Shown one piece after another: positions 16,722 through 26,905 of a DNA stretch of 44,078 nucleotides; positions within the stretch are counted from its first letter, which is position 1, and every line of letters starts with the position of its first letter. Source of the DNA: Veillonella sp. VA142 (GTDB lineage Bacteria > Bacillota > Negativicutes > Veillonellales > Veillonellaceae); contig NZ_RQVN01000016.1 in the NCBI RefSeq assembly GCF_003992135.1, positions 1-44,078 of the forward strand, in the 5' to 3' direction. The translations under genes and the position numbers were made by a program. The notes beneath the pieces are model-generated. The model was not told the origin of the DNA, ran no database searches, and worked only from the letters and a program-made list of their open reading frames with translations.

Positions 16722-17894
16722 CTATCGTAATTCTTCTAATGTATCTCGTAACTGGTTCAACTCAGACAAAGCTTTCCCCGTACCTAATATAACAGAGTAT
16801 CGAGGGTGTTCTACTACATAGGCGGGACGTCCCGTTTTTTCTGTAATCATACGGTCTAAACCACGAAGTAAAGAACCACCGCCGGTCAAGATAATGCCAT
16901 GATCATTAATTTGCGCTAATAACTCAGGTGGCGTCTTTTCTAAAATACAAATAATACCTTCCACAATATCTTGCACAGGTCTATCCAAAGCAAACTTCAT
17001 ATCTTTTGAAGTAATTTCCACGGCACGCGGCAATCCTGTTACACTATGCCGTCCTCTAACGATAGCACGTTCCTCGCCAGACCTTGGATCTACCGTCCCC
17101 ACTTCAATTTTTAGGTCTTCTGCCGTCAAAGGTCCTATAAGGATCTTTTTCTTACGCTTCATGTATTGTAGTAACGCTTCATCAAAGGTATCACTGCCGA
17201 TACGCAAGCTTTCACTGACCACCACACCAGAATCACAAATCACGGCAATATCCGTTGTGCCACCACCGATATCGACCACCATAGCACCCACTTGGTCGGC
17301 CTTATCTAATCCCGTACCAATAGCAGCTGCCAATGGCTCTTCCATGAGTACAATTTTCCGAGCCCCAGCTTGTAATAACACTTCTAACACGGCCCGCTTT
17401 TCTACTGGCGTAATACTGGATGGAACACAAGCTATAATGCGAGAACGAATTAGACCAGATACGGGGGCTACACGGCGAATAAAATGACGTAGCATATATG
17501 CCGTTGTATCATAGTCAGCAATAACGCCTCCTTTTAAAGGCTGAATGACTTCGATGCCCTCTGGAGTTCTACCTAATATGTCCCGTGCTTCATGACCTAT
17601 GGCAATCACTTCTCTAGTCTTTGTATCGCAAGCCACAAATCCTGGCTCATCTAGAACAATACCTCGACCTTTGACATACATCACTACATTAGTAGTACCC
17701 AAATCGATGCCAATATCCGTAGTCCATAAGTGACTCATTTTTTCAAGGAAAGATACAGGGCGACTTTCCCGTTTAAAGGATGTTTGTTTAGTAGTCGTTC
17801 CTATTGGTTTTCTACGTACACGACGTTGTTTCCGTCTATCCTCTTTTGTGTGAGGTTCTTTTTGCTTACTCGTCCACCCGAACAATGTTAGCAC
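16722..17894 (-). CDS. MreB/Mbl-like actin homologue with basic N-terminal extension
   Basis: A 390-residue bacterial actin. Nucleotide-binding motifs are present: phosphate-1 GIDLGTTN (about 62-69), phosphate-2 [10 protein letters not shown] (about 207-216) and the adenosine motif [16 protein letters not shown] near the C-terminus. Normal MreB starts a few residues before the first strand, matching [10 protein letters not shown] at residue 53. Here a 52-residue Arg/Lys-rich extension precedes it. The start is GTG at 17894 with AAAAGGAA about 5 nt upstream, inside the end of murA (29-bp overlap, so translational coupling is likely). The internal Met-53 has no ribosome site. MreB normally organises lateral wall synthesis, which is notable if the host is a coccus. 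Confidence 0.88.
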   Translation of the reverse strand: MLTLFGWTSKQKEPHTKEDRRKQRRVRRKPIGTTTKQTSFKRESRPVSFLEKMSHLWTTDIGIDLGTTNVVMYVKGRGIVLDEPGFVACDTKTREVIAIGHEARDILGRTPEGIEVIQPLKGGVIADYDTTAYMLRHFIRRVAPVSGLIRSRIIACVPSSITPVEKRAVLEVLLQAGARKIVLMEEPLAAAIGTGLDKADQVGAMVVDIGGGTTDIAVICDSGVVVSESLRIGSDTFDEALLQYMKRKKKILIGPLTAEDLKIEVGTVDPRSGEERAIVRGRHSVTGLPRAVEITSKDMKFALDRPVQDIVEGIICILEKTPPELLAQINDHGIILTGGGSLLRGLDRMITEKTGRPAYVVEHPRYSVILGTGKALSELNQLRDTLEELR

Positions 17895-19122
17895 CTATTC
17901 CTTTTAATTTTGCCACTAAATTATCATAGCCACGATCGATGTGTGTTAATTGGCCTACTTTAGTCACGCCAGAGGCTGCTAACCCTGCACACACTAAGGC
18001 AGCACCACAGCGTAAATCAGTAGCTTCCACTTCAGCGCCTACCAATTGTTCCACACCAGTGACAATTGCTTTACGATCGTCTACTTCGATAGAGGCACCC
18101 ATCTTTTTCAACTCGTCCACATGCATAAAACGATTTTCAAAAACCGTTTCCATTACAGTACTTGTGCCCTTTGCAATGGTCGTCATCGCCATAAATTGGG
18201 CTTGCATATCTGTAGGGAATCCTGGATACGGCAAAGTTTTGATAGATGTTGCTTTCAATTGTCCATTACTAATGACACGAATACCATCCACATCTTCCTC
18301 TACAGTAACGCCAGCTTCTTTCAGTTTCGCTACTACAGGCTTCAAATGTTCTGACAGAGCATTTTCTACGTATACATCGCCACCAGCCATAGCTGCTGCA
18401 ATCAGGTATGTACCAGCTTCAATACGGTCAGGTATCACTGTATGTACAGCGCCTTTCAACTCTTTTACCCCTTCAATACGGATCACATCTGTACCAGCGC
18501 CGCGAATATTAGCCCCCATGCTATTCAAGAAAGTAGCTAAGTCAACGATTTCAGGTTCTTCCGCAGCATTTTCAATAATTGTCTTACCTTCTGCAAAAGT
18601 AGCCGCCATAATCACATTTTCAGTAGCCCCAACACTTGGGAAGTCTAGATAAATTAAGTTCCCCTTTAAACCTTCTGGAGCTTTTGCTTCTACAAAGTCT
18701 TCTCCCATAGTAATGGTAGCCCCTAGTGCTTCAAAGGCTTTTAGATGCAAATCGATAGGACGACTACCAATAGCGCAACCACCTGGTAAGGCAATACGAG
18801 CTTCTCCTTTACGGGCCAATAAGGGTCCCATGACCAAAAAGGACGCTCGCATACGACGAACTAAATCATATGGTGCTTCTGTAGCAGAAATTGTAGATGC
18901 ATCAAAAGTAATATTTTCTCCATCTTTTGTTACTTTCACACCAAGAGATGCAATCACATCACAAATAGTATGAACATCTTCCAAATCTGGAATTTCAAGC
19001 AGGGTGCTTGGAGTAGACGCTAATAAAGTCGCTGCAATAATAGGTAGCACTGCATTTTTTGCACTGCTTACACGAATCCGACCTGCTAAAGGCGTACCTC
19101 CTTGAATAATAAGCTTTTCCAA
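17866..19122 (-). CDS. murA: UDP-N-acetylglucosamine 1-carboxyvinyltransferase
   Basis: A 418-residue cytoplasmic enzyme that adds enolpyruvate to UDP-GlcNAc, the first committed step of peptidoglycan synthesis. The conserved N-terminal [15 protein letters not shown] is present. The loop [15 protein letters not shown] keeps the catalytic Cys that phosphoenolpyruvate and fosfomycin react with. The length is normal. The start codon is TTG at 19122, preceded by AGGAGG at 7 nt. The gene overlaps the next one (mreB) by 29 bp, tying wall precursor synthesis to a wall-organising protein. Confidence 0.97.
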   Translation of the reverse strand: MEKLIIQGGTPLAGRIRVSSAKNAVLPIIAATLLASTPSTLLEIPDLEDVHTICDVIASLGVKVTKDGENITFDASTISATEAPYDLVRRMRASFLVMGPLLARKGEARIALPGGCAIGSRPIDLHLKAFEALGATITMGEDFVEAKAPEGLKGNLIYLDFPSVGATENVIMAATFAEGKTIIENAAEEPEIVDLATFLNSMGANIRGAGTDVIRIEGVKELKGAVHTVIPDRIEAGTYLIAAAMAGGDVYVENALSEHLKPVVAKLKEAGVTVEEDVDGIRVISNGQLKATSIKTLPYPGFPTDMQAQFMAMTTIAKGTSTVMETVFENRFMHVDELKKMGASIEVDDRKAIVTGVEQLVGAEVEATDLRCGAALVCAGLAASGVTKVGQLTHIDRGYDNLVAKLKGIGANIVRVDE

Positions 19123-19282
19123 CTGAATTCCTCCTAATCTTATCTAACCGTGTAACATACAACTATTTTCTATACTTATACTCATCTATTATGTAAGCCT
19201 ACTTAGTAAATATACACTAAAAAAGGCTATTTATATGGGATAAACATTCTATCTTAGTATACTAAATCTTGTTCGTATATGC

Positions 19283-19311
19283 AAGAAAAAGACCGTCTTA
19301 TGACGGTCTTT
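19283..19311 (-). terminator. Terminator of the serS-transaldolase-glpX operon
   Basis: A perfect 10-bp stem (AAAGACCGTC 19288-19297 with 19302-19311), a 4-nt loop and TTTTTCTT following on the minus strand. Confidence 0.88.
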
Positions 19312-19333
19312 CCGACGATAGGTATATCCTGTT

Positions 19334-20296
19334 TTATTTCACTTTCATAGAAAGCTTTTTATCCAATCGATGGATGGTATCAACAAAACGAACAGTTCCC
19401 GTTTGATAACGCATTACTACAGAATGAGTGCGAGCGCCACCTGGGAAGTATTTGATAGAAGATAATACATTCCCTTCTGTAATGGCTGTAGCCGAGAAGA
19501 TCACATCCTCACCACTGACTAAATCATCGATGGTCAAGACCTTGTTCAAATCAGTAATGCCCATTTCATGACAGCGACGAATCTCTTCATCTGTTGCAGG
19601 TTTCAAACGAGCCTGCATATCACCACCTGTACATTTTAAAGCAGCTGCGGCTAATACTCCTTCTGGAGCTCCACCAGTACCTACTACCATATGGATACCA
19701 GAGCCTTCTAATCCGCATTCCATAGCTGGATTTACGTCACCATCTGTAATTAAACGAATACGAGCTCCTGCAGCGCGGCATTCGTCCATCAACCCTTGGT
19801 GACGTTCACGATCTAACATGACTACTGTTAAATCATCAATAGCGCGTTCCATTTTAGCAGCTACACGGCGTAAATTTTCAGTCATGGAAAGGTTCAGGTC
19901 GATAACACCTTTGGCACGTGGTCCTACACACAATTTTTCCATGTACATATCTGGAGCATGTAATAAACCACCTTTAGGGGCAATAGCCAATACGGCAATC
20001 GCACCATTTTGACCTTTCGCAATTAGATTCGTGCCTTCAATAGGGTCTACGGCGATATCTACTTCTTCCCCACCTGCCCCAACACGTTCACCAATGTACA
20101 ACATTGGTGCTTCATCAATTTCACCTTCTCCAATCACAACGGTACCAGAAATTGGCACTGTATCGAAGGTTTGGCGCATACCATCAACAGCTAATTGATC
20201 TGCTGCATCTTTGGCTCCACGACCACATAAACGACCACTTTTTAATGCCGCTGCTTCTGTAACACGAACAAACTCTAAGGCTAATGTGCGATCCAT
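19334..20296 (-). CDS. glpX: Fructose-1,6-bisphosphatase class II
   Basis: A 320-residue class II fructose-1,6-bisphosphatase that makes fructose 6-phosphate in gluconeogenesis. It has the metal and phosphate-binding motifs of the family: VIGEGEIDEAPML (about 60), VDPIEGTN (about 83-90), and VGTGGAPEGVLAAAALKC (about 205-222). The length is typical. It is the last gene of a serS-transaldolase-glpX run, 23 bp after the transaldolase, with GGGAGGAT upstream of the start. It suits an organism that builds hexoses from lactate or other organic acids. Confidence 0.96.
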   Translation of the reverse strand: MDRTLALEFVRVTEAAALKSGRLCGRGAKDAADQLAVDGMRQTFDTVPISGTVVIGEGEIDEAPMLYIGERVGAGGEEVDIAVDPIEGTNLIAKGQNGAIAVLAIAPKGGLLHAPDMYMEKLCVGPRAKGVIDLNLSMTENLRRVAAKMERAIDDLTVVMLDRERHQGLMDECRAAGARIRLITDGDVNPAMECGLEGSGIHMVVGTGGAPEGVLAAAALKCTGGDMQARLKPATDEEIRRCHEMGITDLNKVLTIDDLVSGEDVIFSATAITEGNVLSSIKYFPGGARTHSVVMRYQTGTVRFVDTIHRLDKKLSMKVK

Positions 20297-20319
20297 TTTG
20301 ATCCTCCCACTTGTGTCTA

Positions 20320-20964
20320 CTATTTATTAGCTGCTTCCCAGTCCGCTAGAAAACGTGCTAACCCTGCATCTGTTAATGGATGTTTCAAGGATTGTTGTAA
20401 TACGTTAAACGGCACTGTAGCAATGTGTGCCCCTGCTTTGGCACATTGTGTCATATGCATAGGCGTGCGAACGCTAGCTGCAATGATTTCTGTTGAAATA
20501 TTATGAATCATAAAGATTTCAGCAATATCTTCGATTAATTGGATTCCGTCCATAGAAATATCATCTACACGACCAACAAAAGGACTTACATAGGTAGCAC
20601 CAGCACGGGCTGCCAATAATGCTTGATTCGCAGAGAAAATTAATGTTACATTCGTCTTAATTCCTTCTTTAGAAAGCACGGATACTGCTTTTAAGCCTTC
20701 TGCCGTCATAGGCACTTTAATCACTACATTGTCGCCCAACTTAATTAATTCATGGGCCTCCTTCACCATTTCTGGTGCTGTCGTAGCAATCACCTCTGCA
20801 CTTACTGGTCCCTCTACAAGATCAGCAATTTGTTGAATCACTTCGTGTAAGTCACGTTTTTCTTTCACGATTAAAGATGGGTTTGTCGTTACCCCTGCAA
20901 TAAAGCCCATTTCATAGGCTGCTTTAATGTCATCAAAATTAGCTGTATCAATGAAGAATTTCAT
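20320..20964 (-). CDS. tal: Transaldolase (short TalC/MipB type)
   Basis: A 214-residue class I aldolase of the FSA/TalC subfamily. The Schiff-base lysine is Lys-83 (VVIKVPMT) and GVTTNPSL marks the N-terminal signature. Two residues separate fructose-6-phosphate aldolase from transaldolase in this family. E. coli FSA has Gln-59 and Tyr-131; at the matching sites this protein has Glu-57 and Phe-129, as in true transaldolases. I therefore call it transaldolase, moving dihydroxyacetone units between sugar phosphates in the pentose phosphate route. It is 13 bp after serS and 23 bp before glpX, with AAGGAGT before the start. Confidence 0.92.
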   Translation of the reverse strand: MKFFIDTANFDDIKAAYEMGFIAGVTTNPSLIVKEKRDLHEVIQQIADLVEGPVSAEVIATTAPEMVKEAHELIKLGDNVVIKVPMTAEGLKAVSVLSKEGIKTNVTLIFSANQALLAARAGATYVSPFVGRVDDISMDGIQLIEDIAEIFMIHNISTEIIAASVRTPMHMTQCAKAGAHIATVPFNVLQQSLKHPLTDAGLARFLADWEAANK

Positions 20965-20977
20965 AGCTGACTCCTTT

Positions 20978-22255
20978 CTAAGCCTCTGGATGAATATGAG
21001 TTAAGCCCCCCATATATGGTTGAAGTGCTGTTGGAATACGTACAGATCCGTCTGCTTCTTGATTATTTTCCAAAATAGCAGCTACTGTACGACCTACAGC
21101 TAAACCAGATCCATTTAATGTATGTACAAATTCTGGTTTACCTTTTTGTTCACGACGGAATTTAATATTACCACGACGTGCTTGGAAATCCGTCATGTTA
21201 GAGCAAGAAGAAATTTCACGATAGACACCTTGGCTTGGCATCCAAACTTCGATATCGTATGTTTTAGCAGAACCGAATCCCATATCGCCTGTGCACAATG
21301 TAATCACACGATGTGGCAATTCTAAGGCTTGTAAAATGCTTTCTGCTTGTGCTGTCAATGTTTCTAATTCTACAAAAGACTCTTCTGGTTTTGCGAATTT
21401 TACTAATTCTACTTTATTAAATTGATGTTGGCGAATTAAGCCGCGTGTATCACGGCCAGCAGAACCTGCTTCAGCGCGGAAACAAGCAGTAAATGCTGTG
21501 TAATATTTAGGCAATTCATCTGCTGTCAAAATTTCATTGGCATGATAATTTGTCAATGTGACTTCTGCCGTTGGAATTAAGAAATAGTTTTCCCCTTCCA
21601 CTTTATACATATCTTCAGCAAATTTTGGCAATTGACCTGTATTTGTCAACGTTTCACGAGTGACGATGTACGGTGTCATCATTTCTGTAAAACCAGCTTT
21701 GCCATGCATATCTAGCATAAAGTTAATCAATGCCCGTTCTAAGCGAGCACCAATCCCTTTGTAGATAGTGAAACGGGCACCACTTTCTTTGGCAGCTCTT
21801 TCAAAATCTAAAATATCTAAGGATTCCCCTAAATCCCAATGAGCTTTTACATCAAAATCAAAGGAACGAGGTATCCCCCAACGACGTTGTTCGATATTTT
21901 CATTTTCATCAGCCCCAACTGGTACAGAAGCATCACACATGTTAGGTAACATCAAAGCCACTTGTTGTAATTCTGCTTCTACTTCACGCAATTTAGTATC
22001 CAATGCGCCGATTTCATCACCTACACGTTGCATTTCTGCAATTTTGTCATCTGCATTTTCTTTATTGCGTTTCAGTTGACTGATTTCTGCGGTTACTGCA
22101 TTACGTACTGCTTTCAATTGTTCCACTTCTTGGATGATAGTACGTCTTTCATCATAGAATTTTACAAAACTAGCTAAGTCGCCTGTTGTATGGCGACGAT
22201 CTAAGTTTTCTTGTACCGTTTCAATATTTTCGCGGACAAATTTTAAATCCAACAT
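20978..22255 (-). CDS. serS: Serine--tRNA ligase
   Basis: A 425-residue class II synthetase for tRNA-Ser. An N-terminal antiparallel coiled coil (about 30-100), which reaches the tRNA long arm, is followed by the catalytic core with motif 2 ([21 protein letters not shown]) and motif 3 ([19 protein letters not shown]). The length is normal. No T-box is visible in the 220-bp leader. It heads the serS-transaldolase-glpX operon. The start has GAGGTCAGGA 3 nt upstream, an ordinary but not ideal site. Confidence 0.97.
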   Translation of the reverse strand: MLDLKFVRENIETVQENLDRRHTTGDLASFVKFYDERRTIIQEVEQLKAVRNAVTAEISQLKRNKENADDKIAEMQRVGDEIGALDTKLREVEAELQQVALMLPNMCDASVPVGADENENIEQRRWGIPRSFDFDVKAHWDLGESLDILDFERAAKESGARFTIYKGIGARLERALINFMLDMHGKAGFTEMMTPYIVTRETLTNTGQLPKFAEDMYKVEGENYFLIPTAEVTLTNYHANEILTADELPKYYTAFTACFRAEAGSAGRDTRGLIRQHQFNKVELVKFAKPEESFVELETLTAQAESILQALELPHRVITLCTGDMGFGSAKTYDIEVWMPSQGVYREISSCSNMTDFQARRGNIKFRREQKGKPEFVHTLNGSGLAVGRTVAAILENNQEADGSVRIPTALQPYMGGLTHIHPEA

Positions 22256-22389
22256 AATCCTGACCTCATAGAATTCATTTAAGTACTTAATTAATCTATC
22301 TTTAATATTAGCACATTTGCTATTACTTTTCTACCTTAATAGGCATTTACTTAGGCAATTTTCCCTTACCCTCTCTCCATCTCTGAAAG

Positions 22390-22432
22390 GATAACAAAAC
22401 AGCGACCAAACTCATTCCTGTTTAGTCGCTGT
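22390..22432 (-). terminator. Terminator of greA-lysS
   Basis: A 13-bp stem (22399-22411 with 22420-22432, one G-U pair) followed by TTTTGTTATCC on the minus strand, about 45 bp after the lysS stop. The remaining 22256-22389 stretch before serS is AT-rich and shows no clear promoter or riboswitch. Confidence 0.8.
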
Positions 22433-22477
22433 CCATATACGCATCTCACAGCTTCATGAGACCTACGTATTCATATA

Positions 22478-23998
22478 TTATTCTTCTACTGATTCTTCCT
22501 CTTCTGCCTTCACCGGTTCTGGTTTCATAAGAGGGAAAAGTAATACATCACGAATGGATGCAGAGTCTGTTAAGAACATAACTAGACGGTCGACACCGAT
22601 ACCCAAACCTGCAGTTGGTGGTAAACCATATTCTAATGCTGTAACGAAGTCTTCATCCATACGATGCGCTTCATCATCACCTGCTTCACGTTCTTTTAAT
22701 TGATTTTCAAAACGTTGTTTTTGATCGATTGGATCATTTAACTCGGAGTAGCCATTGGCCAATTCACGACCATAGATAAAGATCTCAAAACGTTCTGTAG
22801 TCAATGGTTTCTCGCGATTTTGTTTTGCCAACGGAGAAATTTCAACTGGATGTCCATATACTACAGTTGGTTGCATCAAGTTTTCTTCTACATATTCTTC
22901 AAAACATAAATTCATGATTTTACCAATACCATCGGCTTCACCATATTCTACATTTAAGCGGTCTGCAATCGCACGTGCTTCACTCAATGTTTCAATCGCA
23001 TCAAAATCTTCCCCAGTGTATTGTTTAATACCTTCTTGCATAGTGATACGATTCCATGGTGGAGTCAAATCAATATCCATGCCTTGGTAGTTAATTTTTG
23101 TCGTACCTAGTACTTCTTGTGCACAGTAGGAAACAACTCCTTCTGTTAAGGCAATAGCATCTTCAAAGTTACCATAGGCTTGGTAGGATTCCATCATAGT
23201 AAATTCTGGATTATGACGGATAGATACACCTTCATTGCGGAAAGAACGGTTAATTTCATATACGCGTTCTAAGCCACCTACAATCAAACGTTTTAAATAT
23301 AATTCAGGGGAAATACGCATATAGATATCAATGTCTAAGGCATTGTGATGCGTAATGAATGGGCGTGCTGCTGCACCACCTGGAATAGCATGCATCATAG
23401 GAGTTTCTACTTCCATGAATTGTTTACTATTTAAATACTCTCTAATTTTTGCTACGATTTTTGTACGTTTTACAAATGTATCACGAACGCTTGGGTTTAC
23501 GATTAAATCCACATAGCGTTGACGATAGCGAAGTTCAGTATCTTTCAGACCATGCCATTTTTCTGGCAATGGACGAAGCGATTTAGACAATAAAGTCAAT
23601 TTATTAACTTTCACTGTAATTTCGCCTTTTTGTGTTTTAAACACATGGCCCTCAATACCTACAATATCGCCCATATCAAGCATTTTTACATATTTGTAGT
23701 CCTCTTCTCCCATCACATCTTTACGGAAGTATACTTGAATATCGCCAGATAAATCGCGCAAATTAGCGAAGGCTGTTTTACCATGAGAACGAATTGTCAT
23801 CAATCGACCAGCAATCACAACTGGTTGACCATCAAAATCACGAAATTCATCCTTAATTTGGAGTGCCTTATGTTGAACAACAAATCGTTGTCCAAATGGA
23901 TAGATATTATCCTCTTCATATTGCGCCAACTTTTCGCGGCGTACCAACATTTGATCGTTTAAATCCAATTGTTCTGGCACATGTTTTTCTTCGCTCAT
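22478..23998 (-). CDS. lysS: Lysine--tRNA ligase (class II)
   Basis: A 506-residue class II lysyl-tRNA synthetase. The N-terminal OB-fold anticodon domain (about 55-165, [21 protein letters not shown]) is followed by the catalytic domain with motif 1 near VETPMM, motif 2 ([25 protein letters not shown]) and motif 3 ([28 protein letters not shown]). The tail is acidic (EEEESVEE). It follows greA by 27 bp, an arrangement seen in many Firmicutes. The start has AAGGAGG upstream. Confidence 0.97.
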   Translation of the reverse strand: MSEEKHVPEQLDLNDQMLVRREKLAQYEEDNIYPFGQRFVVQHKALQIKDEFRDFDGQPVVIAGRLMTIRSHGKTAFANLRDLSGDIQVYFRKDVMGEEDYKYVKMLDMGDIVGIEGHVFKTQKGEITVKVNKLTLLSKSLRPLPEKWHGLKDTELRYRQRYVDLIVNPSVRDTFVKRTKIVAKIREYLNSKQFMEVETPMMHAIPGGAAARPFITHHNALDIDIYMRISPELYLKRLIVGGLERVYEINRSFRNEGVSIRHNPEFTMMESYQAYGNFEDAIALTEGVVSYCAQEVLGTTKINYQGMDIDLTPPWNRITMQEGIKQYTGEDFDAIETLSEARAIADRLNVEYGEADGIGKIMNLCFEEYVEENLMQPTVVYGHPVEISPLAKQNREKPLTTERFEIFIYGRELANGYSELNDPIDQKQRFENQLKEREAGDDEAHRMDEDFVTALEYGLPPTAGLGIGVDRLVMFLTDSASIRDVLLFPLMKPEPVKAEEEESVEE

Positions 23999-24025
23999 GA
24001 GGGGCCTCCTTATACTTCTTTACCC

Positions 24026-24499
24026 TTATTGAATGCTTAATATTTTAAAACTCACCATACCATCTGGTGTGTTTACTTCTACTTTGTCACCTTTCGCTTT
24101 TCCTAAAATCGCAACGCCCACAGGGGATTCATTAGAAATACGATTGTTGAAAGGATCTGCTTCAGAAGAACCTACGATAGTATATTCTAATTCTTCATTA
24201 AACTCTTCGTCTAATAAAGTTACTTTACTACCTACTGTCACTGTATCGCCTTTTACATTTTCATCAATGATTTTAGCAGTATTAATTTTATTTTCTAACT
24301 CGATGATATGACCCTCGATGAAAGCTTGTTCGTTTTTCGCATCATCATATTCAGAGTTCTCTGAAATATCACCATAGGAAATAGCAATTTTAATACGCTC
24401 TGCTACTTCGATACGACGTACAGATTTATAATGATTTAATTCTTCTTCTAGTTTCTTCAACCCTTCGGCTGTAAGTAAGGTTTCTTTTACCTCTGCCAT
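24026..24499 (-). CDS. greA: Transcription elongation factor GreA
   Basis: A 157-residue factor that rescues backtracked RNA polymerase by stimulating transcript cleavage. The N-terminal coiled coil (about 1-75) carries the acidic tip [16 protein letters not shown] at its turn. The C-terminal FKBP-like domain ends with [22 protein letters not shown] start at ATG 24499 because it gives the family's standard N-terminus and has GGAGA 7 nt upstream; the open frame continues to 24547 without a site. It is transcribed from a consensus promoter and forms an operon with lysS. Confidence 0.95.
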   Translation of the reverse strand: MAEVKETLLTAEGLKKLEEELNHYKSVRRIEVAERIKIAISYGDISENSEYDDAKNEQAFIEGHIIELENKINTAKIIDENVKGDTVTVGSKVTLLDEEFNEELEYTIVGSSEADPFNNRISNESPVGVAILGKAKGDKVEVNTPDGMVSFKILSIQ

Positions 24500-24532
24500 G
24501 TATGTCTCTCCATTTCTATTCCTCATATACAG

Positions 24533-24554
24533 AAAACAGTGCCACATGACACTG
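24533..24554 (-). promoter_or_regulatory. Attenuator-like hairpin in the greA leader
   Basis: Between the greA promoter and start codon the transcript can form CAGTGTC-atgt-GGCACTG, a 7-bp stem with one G-U pair. TTTTCTG follows directly (24536 downwards). This is the shape of an intrinsic terminator placed inside a leader, so it may control read-through into greA-lysS. Confidence 0.45.
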
Positions 24555-24602
24555 CCTCCCTTATGAAAAAGTTACTTAAATTTCTTATTAACAATAGCTA
24601 TA

Positions 24603-24631
24603 ATTATACTGACTTCTCTTATAAATGTCAA
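24603..24631 (-). promoter_or_regulatory. Consensus promoter of greA-lysS
   Basis: TTGACA (24626-24631), 17 bp, TATAAT (24603-24608): a perfect sigma-A consensus with ideal spacing, about 105 bp before the greA start codon. Confidence 0.9.
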
Positions 24632-24667
24632 TCTAAAAGCCTACCCTGACATACATGTGAATTGACA

Positions 24668-25843
24668 CTATTTTTTATAAACACTTTCATAAATTGCTAA
24701 GGCATCCTCAGCGGTTAGATTACTGTATGCAGTCGGATAGCGAACGCAACTGTTCGCAATATGTGGTAACGATTCTTTCGGAATCCCCACTTCTTTTAGT
24801 GTAGAGGGAGCCCCTATTTCTTTGAAGTATGCTTCTAAGGCTTCAATACCAGCTAATGCATACTCTGCATCACTCATAATGCCTTGTTCAATGCCCCATA
24901 CTTCCTTAGCAAATCGCATCAACCGTGGGGTAGCATTAGGTAAAATCCAACGTAAATACGCTGGATGCATGATTGCCAATCCTGCTCCATGCGGAATATC
25001 ATAAAAAGCTGATAAGGCATGTTCTAAAGCATGCGTCATCCAATCTTGATCTTTACCTAATCCTAAGGAACGATTCAAGGCTAAGGTGGCTCCCCACATA
25101 ATATTAGAGCGGGCTTCATAATCTTCTAAGTGTTCCATAGATTTCCGGCCATTGCGCACAATGTTTTTAAAGATTCCCTCGATGGCAGAATCTGTTACAT
25201 TATCATCATCTGGTGTAGACACATATTGTTCCAATAAATGAGACAACATATCTACAATACCATAGGCAACTTGTTCTCTCGGTAACGTATAGGTATACGT
25301 AGGATCTAACATAGAAAATTGCGGAAACAGTGCTGGTCCATAACCGCTTAATTTTTTCTGTGTTTCCCAATCCGTGATAACTCCGCCACTATTCATTTCA
25401 CTACCAGTGGCCGCCATGGTTAAGACCACACCAAATGGCAACGCCTCTGTCACAGGTTGATGTTCTAAAAAGAAAGTTTGCCAAAAGTCAACCGTATCTG
25501 GCAACTTGGATCCACCTGCAATAAATTTGGTGCAATCAATGACAGAACCGCCACCAACAGCTAAAATAAAGTCAATGTTATGTTCTTTGCATACAGCAAT
25601 GCCTTCACACACTTTCGTAGTCCGTGGGTTTGACATAATTCCACTTAACTCAAATACTTCCTTACCTGCTTGTTGTAAGGCTTTTCTCACCGCATCATAG
25701 ACACCATTCTTTTTAATACTTCCTCCACCATAGGTGAGTAATACTCGTGTGCCATAGTTACTCAATTCAGTAGTCAATGATTCCTTCACACAATCTTTAC
25801 CAAATACAATTTTGGTTGGATTATGGTACATAAATGATTTCAT
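24668..25843 (-). CDS. Iron-containing alcohol dehydrogenase (butanol dehydrogenase-like)
   Basis: A 391-residue group III alcohol dehydrogenase that interconverts aldehydes and alcohols with NAD(P)H. The N-terminal Rossmann-like domain shows GGGSIKKNGVY (about 40-50) and GGGSVIDCTKFIA (about 97-109). The C-terminal helical domain holds the metal ligands: Asp and His in YGIVDMLSHLLEQY, and two more His in HALEHALSAFYDIPHGAGLA. The overall sequence resembles BdhA/YqhD enzymes, but the substrate is not certain. It is the last gene of a MOSC-moaA-galM-adh run, 31 bp after galM. I see no terminator before the greA promoter. Confidence 0.92.
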   Translation of the reverse strand: MKSFMYHNPTKIVFGKDCVKESLTTELSNYGTRVLLTYGGGSIKKNGVYDAVRKALQQAGKEVFELSGIMSNPRTTKVCEGIAVCKEHNIDFILAVGGGSVIDCTKFIAGGSKLPDTVDFWQTFFLEHQPVTEALPFGVVLTMAATGSEMNSGGVITDWETQKKLSGYGPALFPQFSMLDPTYTYTLPREQVAYGIVDMLSHLLEQYVSTPDDDNVTDSAIEGIFKNIVRNGRKSMEHLEDYEARSNIMWGATLALNRSLGLGKDQDWMTHALEHALSAFYDIPHGAGLAIMHPAYLRWILPNATPRLMRFAKEVWGIEQGIMSDAEYALAGIEALEAYFKEIGAPSTLKEVGIPKESLPHIANSCVRYPTAYSNLTAEDALAIYESVYKK

Positions 25844-25874
25844 TCAATCCTCATCTCCTTCCTAGTAACTCCCC

Positions 25875-26897
25875 CTATCGGTGATAGAATGAATAGGCAA
25901 TTGTTCTTTCATAGACGGTATCTGCCTTCGTCTTGCTTTCACCATTCATATTGATATCATTCGGTACGAATTGCGGCTCAATGGCAATCCCTGCATGACT
26001 GCCATAATGACGATCTCGACCATCTTCGTTTAACCAATTTCCTGTATACACCTGAAAGTGTGGCGCATCTGTATGGAATACTGCTGTTACATCCTTACCT
26101 TGTAACACCGCAAAAGGTACAATAGATTCCATCGTACTCGTTCCCTCTATTGGAGCCGTTACAAAATCATGGTCATAGCCTTTATATTGAATTAGATCCC
26201 CAGCATAATAATCCAATGCTTTTTGTAGATCCATCCCCTGTCTAAAGTCAAAGGGCGTTCCTTCCACTGACGCTGGTTCTAGTTGAGGAATTTGGTGGTC
26301 TCCAAACGGCATATACTGATGAGAGCCTAATTCTAATACATGGTTTGATAAGTCACCTTCTCCATGCAGATTGAAGTACACATGGTTCGTCAAATTTACA
26401 AAGGAATCTTCCGAGGTTGTGTAGGCATAGGTTACTACTAGAGTCTGTTCTACCAATCTGAACACCGCTTCTACATATACATCTCCAGGAAATCCATCTT
26501 CTTCAGATGTAATGGAATGCGATAGATGTACCACCGTATCAGAACAATTTTCCTCCACTACATCCCACAAACGATGTCCAATATTTCCTTTGCCACTATG
26601 CAGTAAGTTAGGTCCATTATTAGCTTCTAGTTGGTGGACTGTGCCATTCCACGTATAGGTTGCATTGGCAATACGATTCGCCACACGCCCCACAGTGGCT
26701 CCCAGTTGACCATGCTTTGTTTCATAGTCTTGTACAGAATCATAACCCAATGCTAAATGACGCTGCAGCACTTTGTCATAGACAGCTACAATAGTGGCAC
26801 CATAATTACTAATTTGTACTTTCAGTGCATCATTTTCTACTGTATATACATGCGCTTCTTGGCCTGTTTGCACTCGTCCAAAAGATTCTACTTTCAT
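25875..26897 (-). CDS. galM: Aldose 1-epimerase
   Basis: A 340-residue galactose mutarotase that interconverts alpha and beta anomers of aldoses. Family motifs are GATVGRVANRIANATYTW with the substrate-binding Arg (about 75-92), SEEDGFPGDV (about 135), the catalytic-His region VNLTNHVYFNLHG (about 165-177), and the C-terminal GIAIEPQFVPNDIN with the catalytic Glu. I start at ATG 26897, 8 bp after moaA, because AGGAG lies 5 nt upstream. Its place between moaA and an alcohol dehydrogenase has no obvious pathway logic. Confidence 0.92.
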   Translation of the reverse strand: MKVESFGRVQTGQEAHVYTVENDALKVQISNYGATIVAVYDKVLQRHLALGYDSVQDYETKHGQLGATVGRVANRIANATYTWNGTVHQLEANNGPNLLHSGKGNIGHRLWDVVEENCSDTVVHLSHSITSEEDGFPGDVYVEAVFRLVEQTLVVTYAYTTSEDSFVNLTNHVYFNLHGEGDLSNHVLELGSHQYMPFGDHQIPQLEPASVEGTPFDFRQGMDLQKALDYYAGDLIQYKGYDHDFVTAPIEGTSTMESIVPFAVLQGKDVTAVFHTDAPHFQVYTGNWLNEDGRDRHYGSHAGIAIEPQFVPNDINMNGESKTKADTVYERTIAYSFYHR

Positions 26898-26905
26898 CAC
26901 AACTC

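Noticed and set aside
17939-18652. 237-codon plus-strand frame opposite murA
   Set aside because: Long only because of murA codon bias on the other strand; composition rich in Ser, Thr and Pro with no recognisable domain.
22256-22389. T-box before serS
   Set aside because: No AGGGTGGAACCGCG-type sequence and no terminator/antiterminator pair.
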